From positions 1 through 6,636 of the forward strand of contig JAEZBA010000677.1 of assembly GCA_023430245.1 (NCBI GenBank): a stretch of 6,636 nt of DNA. The letters are read 5' to 3'. This document shows, one piece after another, positions 1 through 5,834 of the stretch (position 1 is its first letter; each line of letters starts with the position of its first letter). Below the pieces are notes generated by a model that was not told where the DNA came from, did no database searches, and saw nothing but the letters and a program-made list of their open reading frames with translations. This DNA is from Pseudomonadota bacterium. GTDB lineage: Bacteria; Pseudomonadota; Alphaproteobacteria; Rhizobiales; Xanthobacteraceae. The position numbers and the translations under genes were made by a program.

Positions 1-381
1 GGCATCGACACAATGCTGACAGACCTTGGCGCAGACCTCACAATGTTTATGCATGTCGGCATGACGCTGACATTCGGTTGCGCAGGCGCGGGCGAACGCA
101 ATGCAGGTGGTGAGCTGCGCCTCGAGAAGCTGCCGGTGCCCGACCTTGTTGGCGCGCGACAGGATGCTGCCGGTCGCCGCGCATACGGCGGCGCAATCCT
201 GGTTGAGCCGGATACAAGTGATGAGCCGCTCGACATGCTTCTCGGCCAGGCAGGCATCGGCACAGGCCGTGCAGGTTTCCACGCAATCGAAACAGGCATC
301 GATGCAGGTGCTGAGGGCGTCGGCATGGCTCGGTTGCTCAGGATGCGAGCGGAACATCGATCTGACGGCGACGGCGGACAT
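1..381 (-). CDS. Four-helix-bundle copper-storage protein (Csp/DUF326-like), 3' end cut by window edge
   Basis: The frame is open from the ATG at 381 to base 1, giving 127 residues with no stop; the C-terminus lies outside the window. Sixteen cysteines are visible (C26, 30, 33, 37, 40, 44, 56, 63, 67, 93, 100, 104, 114, 117, 121, 124), mostly in CxxxC and CxxC spacing along predicted helices, with histidines near the last group. This is the pattern of the Csp proteins, four-helix bundles whose core thiols hold many Cu(I) ions. The N-terminus has no twin-arginine motif or hydrophobic signal segment, so it resembles the cytosolic Csp3 type rather than the exported Csp1 type. The start at 381 is favoured by an AAGGAAGG ribosome site 6 bases upstream; Met9 is an alternative. 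The likely role is storing or buffering copper (family knowledge). It is divergent from the DUF2783-like gene. An iron-sulfur protein is less likely because the cysteines are spread regularly over the whole length. Confidence 0.86.
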   Translation of the reverse strand, partial: MSAVAVRSMFRSHPEQPSHADALSTCIDACFDCVETCTACADACLAEKHVERLITCIRLNQDCAAVCAATGSILSRANKVGHRQLLEAQLTTCIAFARACATECQRHADMHKHCEVCAKVCQHCVDA

Positions 382-536
382 GGGAACCTTCCTTTTGAGC
401 GCGCGTGCCCTACAACCCACGTTGCCGGACTATGTTCCGCCCGGGGCAAAGTTCCGCGTTTCGTCGCTCTGAATAAGGTCGTTCTGCTTAAACTTGGTCG
501 CAATCAGCCGTCCGGCCGACCCACGGAGTTTATGCG
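382..536. promoter_or_regulatory. Divergent intergenic region between the Csp-like and DUF2783-like genes
   Basis: This 155-bp gap must hold the start signals of both divergent genes. The ribosome sites are clear: AAGGAAGG for the minus-strand gene, ending 6 bases before its ATG, and GGAG at 525-528 for the plus-strand gene. I do not see a convincing -35/-10 pair on either strand. A 7-base direct repeat, GTTCCGC, lies at 434-440 and 451-457 (17 bases start to start), flanking a CCCGGGG core; this could be a regulator site but is too short to be sure. No confident match to a copper-sensor operator (CueR or CsoR type) was found by eye. Confidence 0.4.
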
Positions 537-737
537 ATGCCGCTCATGACCCAATCGCGATTCATGGATCCGGATCAGGCCTTCGTGACCCTGGTCGAGG
601 CGCGGCGCGGCCTGTCCGAACCAGAGGCGTCGGAACTGGATGCGAAGCTCGTGCTCATTCTCGCCAATCACATTGGCGATATCGATGTTCTGCGTGAGGC
701 GATTGCGTTTGCGAAACAGACCATGCCCGCGGCCTGA
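537..737 (+). CDS. DUF2783-like small protein (66 aa), function unknown
   Basis: A short cytosolic protein, without signal peptide or membrane segment and with no cysteine. It reads like the DUF2783 family from memory: an N-terminal DPDQAF segment, a central acidic helix (about residues 24-38), and the near-invariant ILANHIGD stretch at residues 41-48 followed by a helix. About 60-70 residues is normal for that family, so it appears complete. No biochemical role is known to me; family members are often found beside FAD-dependent aromatic hydroxylase genes, but no such gene is visible here, so it stands alone. The ATG at 537 has GGAG 8 bases upstream; the ATG at 546 (Met4) is an alternative start and the ATG at 532 is out of frame. 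The gene runs divergently from the copper-storage gene and converges on the sensor kinase, with 15 bases between the two stop codons and no obvious terminator hairpin. Confidence 0.75.
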   Translation: MPLMTQSRFMDPDQAFVTLVEARRGLSEPEASELDAKLVLILANHIGDIDVLREAIAFAKQTMPAA

Positions 738-752
738 GCGCGTGCCGCCCGG

Positions 753-3029
753 TCAGTCCTCCGGCCTGTCCTTGATATTGTCGAGTACGGCGTTCACGCG
801 CGTCACCGGATCAGCTGCATCCAGATCAAGAATCTGCCGCACTTTCTTGGCGAGCGCTTCCGAGGTGAAGGGCTTGGTCAGGAGCTCGACATCGGCATCG
901 AGCCGGCCGTGATGGATGATGGCATTGCGGGTATAGCCGGTAGTGAACAGCACCTTGAGATCCGGTCGCCTGCGCCGCGCTTCATCGGCGAGTTGCCGTC
1001 CATTCATGCCGCCGGGCAGGACCACGTCCGTGAACAGGAGCTTCACATCGGGGTTTGCGTCGAGCAAACGCAGCCCGCTCGCGCCTTCATGAGCGGCGAT
1101 GACGTGATAGCCCTCGTCGCGCAGGACTTCGCTTGAGAAGCGGTTGACCTCCTCGTCATCCTCGACGAGCAGGATTTGCTCCGGACGCTGTACTGAAGCC
1201 GAGCTATCGCGCGCGGGCTCGCTCGGCTCCCACGGCTCGATCCCGGCTTCGTCCATCAGCCGCGGCAGATAGATCTTGATCGACGTGCCTTCGCCGGTTT
1301 CGCTGTAGATCTTGATGTGCCCGCGGGATTGTTTCACGAAGCCATAAACCATGCTCAGGCCAAGACCGGTTCCGGCACCCATGGGCTTGGTGGTGAAGAA
1401 CGGCTCGAAGGCGCGGTCGACCACATCCTTGGTCATGCCGGCCCCGGTGTCGCTGACCGCCACCAGCACATACTGGCCCGAAGTCATGTCCGCGGCATTG
1501 GCGGCGACATAGGCCTCGTCGAGATAGGTGTTCGCGGTCTCGATGGTGAGGCGACCGCCCTCCGGCATGGCGTCGCGTGCATTCACCGCGAGGTTCAGGA
1601 GCGCGTTCTCGAGCTGGTTCGGATCGACCGCCGTCTTCCAAAGTCCGCCGGCAAGGACGGTCTCGACTGTGATGGTCTCGCCGATGGTTCGCCGCAGCAA
1701 TTCCGACATGCCCTGAACGAGACGGTTCACGTCGACCAGTTTTTCCTCCAGCGGATGCTGGCGCGAAAAGGCGAGCAGGCGCTGCACGAGACTCGCCGCG
1801 CGCTCCGAGGCCTGGCGAGCAGAGTAGAGAGAGCGGCGCAGCCGGTCGTCGCCCTCGGGGACGCGGCGCAAGGCGAGGTCGACATTCCCCAGAATCGCGG
1901 TGAGCAGATTGTTGAAGTCGTGCGCGACGCCACCGGTGAGACGGCCGACGGCTTCCATCTTCAGCGCCTGCTGCAGGGCGAGTTCGGTGCGCTCGCGCCG
2001 TGCGACCTCCTGCTGCAGTTGCGCATGTGCGAGGGCCTCGCGGCGGGTACGGCGCAGGGCGACGAAGCCAAGACCGATCATCGCAATCGTGGCCGGCAAG
2101 CCGAAGATCAGATGGCTGCCCATGTTGGCAAGCCATTCGCGGATTACCACATCGCTTTCGATCCCGGAGACGACGTAGATGTTGTAGCGCGGCATCTTGC
2201 GATAAGCGAACAGGCGCGTGTGGCCATCGAAGGGCGACGTGCCGGTGACGAAGCCTTCGTCGGGATGCTCCCTGATGCTCCTCATCACCGTCGAATCTGG
2301 TGAAAGCTTTTCAAGTCGCTGCGACAGATCCGGGTGGCGCGCCAGGATCGCGCCGTCGTCGCGGATGAGAGCGAATACGCCGGGCGGCGGCAGTTTGGCA
2401 TAGAAGTTGATGAAGTATTCGGGTGCGATTGATACCGTCGTCACGCCGCCGAAACTGCCGTTTGCTCCGCTTGCGGAGCGGCTCAACGTGAAGAAGGTGG
2501 TGTCGGCTGCGCGCGCCTTCAGCACCTGGCTGACGAAGACCCCGGCTTTCGGATTGTCCTTGTGGATGCGGAAATAATCGCGATCGGACAGGTCGATCTT
2601 CGGCATCGGGTAGACCGTACCAGAGACCAGCGGCGCGCCGGACGCTGAGATGATCCACAGGTCGCGCAGTTGCGGCAAGGTGTCGGTTATCGATTTCAGG
2701 CGTGCGTTGAACTCGGCCTCGCGGGACCGAATTTGTGCCTCGGTCGTTCCCGCGGTCAATTCATCAAGGTAGCGGGCACTAAGTTCGAAGGTGTCGAACA
2801 CCTTCAAGGCATGCTCATAGATCGTGTTGAGGTTCCGCTGCACGCGATCGCGTGCTTCCGCGAGATGTTGATGATAGGAAATCCATGCCGCGAACAGGAA
2901 GATGGCGACCGGCAGAATGATCGAGGCGGCCACCAGGAGCCGCAACGGCCGGAGCGTCGAAGCCAGGTCTTTCTTCGCTATCTGATGTTCCCGCGCGGCG
3001 CTTGCTTTTGACTGTGGGACTTCGATCAT
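753..3029 (-). CDS. Membrane-bound hybrid sensor histidine kinase with C-terminal receiver domain
   Basis: A 758-residue signal transducer of the inner membrane. In order: cytoplasmic N-terminus, membrane segment about 29-50, periplasmic sensor region 51-302 resembling a double-Cache (PDC) ligand-binding fold, second membrane segment about 303-325, a short coiled-coil linker, a HisKA domain with phospho-acceptor H370 in VAHDFNNLL, and an HATPase_c domain with N box around N479/N483, G1 DTGAGM (527-532), F box FEPFFTTK (541-548) and G2 GAGTGLGLS (551-559). A receiver domain follows from about 618, with acidic pocket D624/D625, phospho-acceptor D668, T696/T697 and K719. All catalytic residues are present, so it should autophosphorylate and pass the phosphate to its own receiver. 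No DNA-binding output domain or separate regulator lies nearby, so the partner and the ligand are unknown; Cache sensors often bind small organic acids or amino acids. The ATG at 3029 has no clear Shine-Dalgarno sequence, but no better start precedes the first membrane segment. Confidence 0.95.
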   Translation of the reverse strand: MIEVPQSKASAAREHQIAKKDLASTLRPLRLLVAASIILPVAIFLFAAWISYHQHLAEARDRVQRNLNTIYEHALKVFDTFELSARYLDELTAGTTEAQIRSREAEFNARLKSITDTLPQLRDLWIISASGAPLVSGTVYPMPKIDLSDRDYFRIHKDNPKAGVFVSQVLKARAADTTFFTLSRSASGANGSFGGVTTVSIAPEYFINFYAKLPPPGVFALIRDDGAILARHPDLSQRLEKLSPDSTVMRSIREHPDEGFVTGTSPFDGHTRLFAYRKMPRYNIYVVSGIESDVVIREWLANMGSHLIFGLPATIAMIGLGFVALRRTRREALAHAQLQQEVARRERTELALQQALKMEAVGRLTGGVAHDFNNLLTAILGNVDLALRRVPEGDDRLRRSLYSARQASERAASLVQRLLAFSRQHPLEEKLVDVNRLVQGMSELLRRTIGETITVETVLAGGLWKTAVDPNQLENALLNLAVNARDAMPEGGRLTIETANTYLDEAYVAANAADMTSGQYVLVAVSDTGAGMTKDVVDRAFEPFFTTKPMGAGTGLGLSMVYGFVKQSRGHIKIYSETGEGTSIKIYLPRLMDEAGIEPWEPSEPARDSSASVQRPEQILLVEDDEEVNRFSSEVLRDEGYHVIAAHEGASGLRLLDANPDVKLLFTDVVLPGGMNGRQLADEARRRRPDLKVLFTTGYTRNAIIHHGRLDADVELLTKPFTSEALAKKVRQILDLDAADPVTRVNAVLDNIKDRPED

Positions 3030-3155
3030 CGGAACCGGAAAAGGAAGAGCGGGAAGAGCCGATCCTATCGCCGTGATACGTCGTTTCCAAGCGCAACGGG
3101 GTCGCGCTTCAATCCATCTATGCGGCGGGAACTTTTTGCAGATCGAAGCGGGCGC
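3030..3155. other. Leader region upstream of the sensor kinase
   Basis: Non-coding stretch that should carry the kinase promoter, read on the minus strand. The 30 bases before the kinase start are rich in C and T on the coding strand and lack a purine-rich ribosome site. A TTGAAG hexamer on the minus strand in the 3100-3110 region could serve as a -35 box, but no good -10 box follows at the right distance. No small gene is evident. Confidence 0.3.
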
Positions 3156-3230
3156 CTAGTGGTCCGATTCTAACGTTCGCATCCCGTTTCGGCGACCTCT
3201 TTGCGAACGTTAGAATCAAAGGACCACTAG
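3156..3230. repeat. Long hairpin element A (75 nt, CTAGTGG ends)
   Basis: Nearly perfect inverted repeat read directly from the sequence. The outer arm CTAGTGGTCC (3156-3165) pairs with GGACCACTAG (3221-3230), 10 bp. The inner arm GATTCTAACGTTCGCA (3166-3181) pairs with its exact complement at 3202-3217, 16 bp. The only irregularity is an unpaired AAA at 3218-3220 in the right arm. The loop is 20 nt (3182-3201). It is far longer than an ordinary terminator stem and is not followed by a T run in either direction. It shares end sequence and architecture with element B, 13 bases away. It is best described as a REP-like or miniature mobile palindrome; the family name is not known to me. Confidence 0.95.
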
Positions 3231-3243
3231 CAAGTATTGGATT

Positions 3244-3322
3244 CTAGTGGAGCTTTGGATTTGACATTCCCTTTGTGAGCTCGCGGCGGGGTGGGTAGCG
3301 AATGTCAAATCCGCTCCACTAG
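3244..3322. repeat. Long hairpin element B (79 nt, CTAGTGG ends), inverted relative to A
   Basis: The outer arm CTAGTGGAGC (3244-3253) pairs with GCTCCACTAG (3313-3322), 10 bp. The inner arm GGATTTGACATTC (3257-3269) pairs exactly with GAATGTCAAATCC (3300-3312), 13 bp. An unpaired TTT (3254-3256) sits in the left arm, and the loop is 30 nt (3270-3299). The layout of 10-bp outer stem, three-base bulge, then a longer inner stem is the mirror image of element A, so B has the opposite orientation, while the inner stem sequence is entirely different. Its right end overlaps the last codon (TAG) of the neighbouring exported-protein gene. No T run follows the hairpin on the minus strand, so a classical intrinsic terminator is unlikely, though it could stabilise or end that transcript. 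Confidence 0.95.
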
Positions 3323-3627
3323 CGTCGGCATTCGATCGCGACGAAATCGCCGCAACCGTGGCGGCCGCATGAGCCGCTCACGGGCACGGCGCCAGTGATC
3401 TCATCGCGCTCGATTCTGCGATAGGAGGCGGCGCCGGAAAATCGCTTCGACTGGCAATAAGCCGCCGCTGCCGCTGCACCGCAGGGCGCACCCTGGGCCA
3501 GACAACGATCCACGCCGTAACCATCCGGGCTGTTGGCGATGATAAAGATCCGCTTCTCCGCCGATGCGTGGCACAGCTGTGCCGGCAGGATTACGGCGGC
3601 GAGGGAAAGTGCCAGCAGGAAACGCAT
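3319..3627 (-). CDS. Small exported protein with six cysteines, function unknown (102 aa)
   Basis: I do not recognise a named family. The N-terminus is a typical Sec signal peptide: MRF, a hydrophobic run of about 15 residues, then a predicted signal peptidase I site after HASA, giving a mature protein of about 79 residues in the periplasm or outside. The sequence before the early cysteine of the signal is a poor lipobox, so a lipoprotein is unlikely. The mature part has six cysteines (C42, 49, 58, 87, 92, 100 counted from this start), which would allow three disulfides, plus an alanine-rich helix and a basic end. I chose the ATG at 3627; the frame can be extended to a TTG at 3660, but that would put 11 polar residues before the signal. 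A GAAGGG motif lies about 13 bases upstream, rather far for a ribosome site. The TAG stop (3321-3319) belongs to hairpin element B. Confidence 0.68.
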   Translation of the reverse strand: MRFLLALSLAAVILPAQLCHASAEKRIFIIANSPDGYGVDRCLAQGAPCGAAAAAAYCQSKRFSGAASYRRIERDEITGAVPVSGSCGRHGCGDFVAIECRR

Positions 3628-3714
3628 GGAGTTGCTCGAACCCTTCGCAGTTTGGGGCAAATTGCGCCTTAAATCCTAAGGTTCTGTTAACCGGAATTTG
3701 TTCCCGCTATCCTC

Positions 3715-3743
3715 TTGACGGGACGGCGATTTTCCCACATTTT
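3715..3743 (+). promoter_or_regulatory. Weak candidate sigma-70 promoter upstream of cysS
   Basis: TTGACG at 3715-3720 fits a -35 box well. A 17-base spacer leads to CATTTT at 3738-3743, which matches only three of six -10 positions. It would place transcription start about 130 bases before the cysS start codon. The same stretch contains a 10-base-phased direct repeat ATTTTCCC (3729-3736 and 3739-3746), which could be chance. Nothing else in 3661-3885 looks like a better promoter by eye. Confidence 0.22.
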
Positions 3744-3885
3744 CCCGCAAATGACCGCCCGCAACGCAATTTTCGGCATTTGCCGGGAGATTATTCGCTA
3801 GCGCCCAAACGCTGGCTGCGGCTGTCTTTTATCCATCGCGATGAACAGAACGCCCGGGCCAGCAGGGCCTGAGGACTTATTGACG

Positions 3886-5232
3886 ATGGAGCTCAAGCTC
3901 TACGATACCCTGTCGCGCGAGAAGCGGGAGTTTCGACCGCTCGATCCGAACAATGTCCGCATGTATGTGTGCGGGCCGACGGTCTACGACTTCGCCCATA
4001 TCGGCAATGCGCGTCCGGTGATCGTGTTCGACGTGCTGTACCGGTTGCTGCGGCACGTTTATGGCGCCGACCACGTCAAATATGTCCGCAACATCACCGA
4101 CGTCGACGACAAGATCAACGCGCGGGCGGCGGAACAGCGCATCTCGATCCGCGACCTGACTGAATCGACCTACGCCAATTTCAAGGCCGATGTGGCCGCG
4201 CTCGGCTGCCTGCCGCCCGACGTCGAGCCGAGGGCAACAGAGCATATCGAAGAGATGAAGACGCTGATCGAGCGTCTGGTCGCTTCGGGGCATGCCTATG
4301 TCGCCGAGGAGCATGTGCTGTTCTCGGTGCCGTCGATGCCCGATTACGGCAAGCTCTCGAAGCGTCCGCTCGATGAGATGATTGCGGGCGCGCGGGTCGA
4401 TGTGGCGCCCTACAAGCGGCACGACCAGGATTTTGTCTTGTGGAAGCCCTCGAAAGCGGGTGAGCCCGGTTGGGCGTCGCCTTGCGGGATATCAACGCCG
4501 GGTCGCCCGGGCTGGCATATCGAATGTTCGGCGATGTCGTGGAAGCATTTGGGCGAGACCTTCGACATCCATGGCGGCGGCATCGATCTCGTGTTTCCGC
4601 ATCATGAGAACGAAATCGCGCAATCGCGTTGCGCCTTCCATACCGGCGTGATGGCGAATATCTGGATGCATAACGGCTTTCTGCAGGTCGAAGGCGAAAA
4701 GATGTCGAAGAGCCTCGGCAATTTCGTCACCATTCGCGAGGTGTTGCAGGACTGGCCGGGCGACGTGGTGCGACTGGCCATGCTTGCCACGCAGTATCGT
4801 CAGCCGATCAACTGGACTGTGAAGGGATTGCAGGAAGCGGAAAAGGCGTTGTCGGGATTCTTCGATTCTGCCACCAGCGAGGCCGATGCGCGGCCGGCCC
4901 CTGGTATCCTTGACGCTTTGCTCGATGATCTCAATACGCCGAAGGCGATCGCCGAAATGCATGCGCTGAAGCACGCTGGCGGCCGTAAGGCGCTGGCTGG
5001 GACGCTCGCGTTTTTCGGCTTCCGCGAAGCCGAGTTGAAGGCATGGCAGCGTCAGCACGCGCCAGCGCCTGCCATCGCCTCTGCGGACATTGAGCGCCAC
5101 ATCTCGGCTCGCAATGCCGCTCGCGCCGCCAAAAACTGGGCCGAGTCCGACCGCATCCGCGATGAGCTTGCTGCCATGGGCATCAAGCTTACAGATTCCA
5201 AGGACGGCACCACCTGGGAGGTCGCGCGCTGA
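3886..5232 (+). CDS. cysS: Cysteinyl-tRNA synthetase
   Basis: Cytosolic class I aminoacyl-tRNA synthetase that joins cysteine to tRNA-Cys using ATP; essential for translation. From Met at 3886 the protein has 448 residues, slightly shorter than the E. coli enzyme (461). The diagnostic features are all present: zinc ligands C29 (YVCGPTVYD), C214 (WHIECSAM), H239 and E243 (PHHENE), the HIGH-type motif HIGN at 38-41, the KMSKS motif at 272-276, and a helical anticodon-binding C-terminus ending in the DELAAMGIKLTD and GTTWEVAR segments typical of the family. I prefer 3886 over the upstream in-frame ATG at 3841, because homologues begin with a MELxLYDTL-like segment and a GAGGA site lies 10 bases upstream, whereas 3841 has no ribosome site and would add 15 unconserved residues. 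It is the first gene of a compact plus-strand cluster; its stop overlaps the acetyltransferase start. Confidence 0.97.
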   Translation: MELKLYDTLSREKREFRPLDPNNVRMYVCGPTVYDFAHIGNARPVIVFDVLYRLLRHVYGADHVKYVRNITDVDDKINARAAEQRISIRDLTESTYANFKADVAALGCLPPDVEPRATEHIEEMKTLIERLVASGHAYVAEEHVLFSVPSMPDYGKLSKRPLDEMIAGARVDVAPYKRHDQDFVLWKPSKAGEPGWASPCGISTPGRPGWHIECSAMSWKHLGETFDIHGGGIDLVFPHHENEIAQSRCAFHTGVMANIWMHNGFLQVEGEKMSKSLGNFVTIREVLQDWPGDVVRLAMLATQYRQPINWTVKGLQEAEKALSGFFDSATSEADARPAPGILDALLDDLNTPKAIAEMHALKHAGGRKALAGTLAFFGFREAELKAWQRQHAPAPAIASADIERHISARNAARAAKNWAESDRIRDELAAMGIKLTDSKDGTTWEVAR

Positions 5233-5747
5233 TGGCACCGGCCGACCAGAATCTCGCGCTACGTCCCATGCTGCCGGCGGATATCCCGCTATTGGCCGAG
5301 ATTTTCCGCGCCAGCGTCGAGGAGATCGCGGCGGAGGATTATTCGGATTCGCAAATCGAGGCCTGGCTCGAAGCCGCCGATGACGAGGCGGCGTTCGGCA
5401 AGCGACTGTCGGACCAACTCACGCTGCTGGCGACGGTCGACGGGGCGCCAGTCGGCTTTGCCTCGCTCAAGGGCGCCGATGTGATCGACATGCTCTATGT
5501 GCATCCGGCCGCGGCCGGGCAGGGCGCGGCGACGATGCTGGTGCAGGCGCTGGAAAAGCTGGCCGGCGCGCGCGGGGCGAAGAAGCTGACCGTGGAAGCC
5601 AGCGACACCGCGCACGATTTCTTCAGCCGGCGCGGCTATGCCGCGAAGAGCCGCAATACGGTGTTGTGCGGCGAGGAATGGCTCGCCAACACCACCATGG
5701 AAAAAGTGCTTGGCGGTGACCATGCCGTCGCGGAGACATTGCAATGA
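5232..5747 (+). CDS. GNAT-family N-acetyltransferase (YafP-like)
   Basis: A 171-residue cytosolic enzyme expected to move an acetyl group from acetyl-CoA to an amine of unknown identity. The acetyl-CoA-binding motif A is visible as IDMLYVHP followed by AAAGQGAATMLV (about residues 85-104), with the usual Arg of the Q/RxxGxG/A loop replaced by Gln. Motif B, with DFFSRRGY at 129-136, follows, and the C-terminal region (NTVLCGEEW, NTTMEK) resembles E. coli YafP. The ATG shares one base with the cysS stop (TGATG), and a GGGAGGT ribosome site at 5216-5222 inside the end of cysS fits well, so translational coupling with cysS is likely. YafP itself has been linked to detoxification of nitroaromatic or genotoxic compounds, but the substrate here cannot be read from sequence. 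Confidence 0.93.
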   Translation: MAPADQNLALRPMLPADIPLLAEIFRASVEEIAAEDYSDSQIEAWLEAADDEAAFGKRLSDQLTLLATVDGAPVGFASLKGADVIDMLYVHPAAAGQGAATMLVQALEKLAGARGAKKLTVEASDTAHDFFSRRGYAAKSRNTVLCGEEWLANTTMEKVLGGDHAVAETLQ

Positions 5748-5830
5748 ACCTTCAGAAGCATCATTTGATCGTCGGCATCATCGCGATCCTGGTCGCCTTC
5801 GCGCTCGCCTCGAACTATTACCTCTGGTGA
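5744..5830 (+). CDS. Tiny single-pass membrane protein (28 aa)
   Basis: A start codon at 5744 overlaps the acetyltransferase stop (ATGA), preceded at 7 bases by the ribosome site GGAGA (5732-5736). The 28 codons encode a basic N-terminus (MNLQKHH), one hydrophobic segment at about residues 8-22 (LIVGIIAILVAFALA), and the short tail SNYYLW before TGA. By the positive-inside rule the N-terminus would face the cytoplasm. Evidence that it is real: the ATGA coupling, the good ribosome site, the clean membrane segment, and the position in a gap otherwise too long for this compact cluster. It shares its Leu-Trp ending with the next small protein. No family is recognised. It could be chance, since no comparative data are available here. 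Confidence 0.6.
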   Translation: MNLQKHHLIVGIIAILVAFALASNYYLW

Positions 5831-5834
5831 TGCG

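Noticed and set aside
13..549. Plus-strand open frame of 178 codons
   Set aside because: It lies opposite the copper-storage gene, its product has no recognisable features, and the regular cysteine pattern on the minus strand shows which strand is coding.
720..770. Terminator between the convergent DUF2783-like and kinase genes
   Set aside because: Only short GC-rich self-complementary words are present, with no stable stem and no T run.
1204..2136. Minus-strand open frame of 310 codons in another register of the kinase
   Set aside because: Its product is a low-complexity Arg/Ala-rich sequence without domains, which is typical of a shifted frame of a GC-rich gene.
1317..2303. Plus-strand open frame of 328 codons
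   Set aside because: It is a by-product of G/C-biased codon positions inside the sensor kinase gene; the minus strand there encodes intact HisKA and HATPase domains.
3244..3322. Hairpin B as a classical Rho-independent terminator of the exported-protein gene
   Set aside because: No T run follows the stem in the direction of transcription, the stem is far longer than usual, and the loop is 30 bases.
3628..3660. TTG-initiated extension of the exported protein
   Set aside because: It would place 11 polar residues ahead of an otherwise normal signal peptide that starts at the ATG at 3627.
3693..3704. Inverted repeat GGAA-TTTG-TTCC as an operator, or as a general-stress (EcfG-type) promoter
   Set aside because: Four-base arms are too short to be meaningful, and no CGTT-like -10 box lies 16-17 bases from GGAAC on either strand.
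3841..3885. In-frame upstream ATG adding 15 residues to CysS
   Set aside because: There is no ribosome site before 3841, the added residues do not look like any CysS N-terminus, and the ATG at 3886 has GAGGA upstream and a family-like start.
4492..5238. Minus-strand open frame of 248 codons
   Set aside because: It is fully opposite cysS, whose KMSKS and zinc motifs lie in the same bases on the plus strand.
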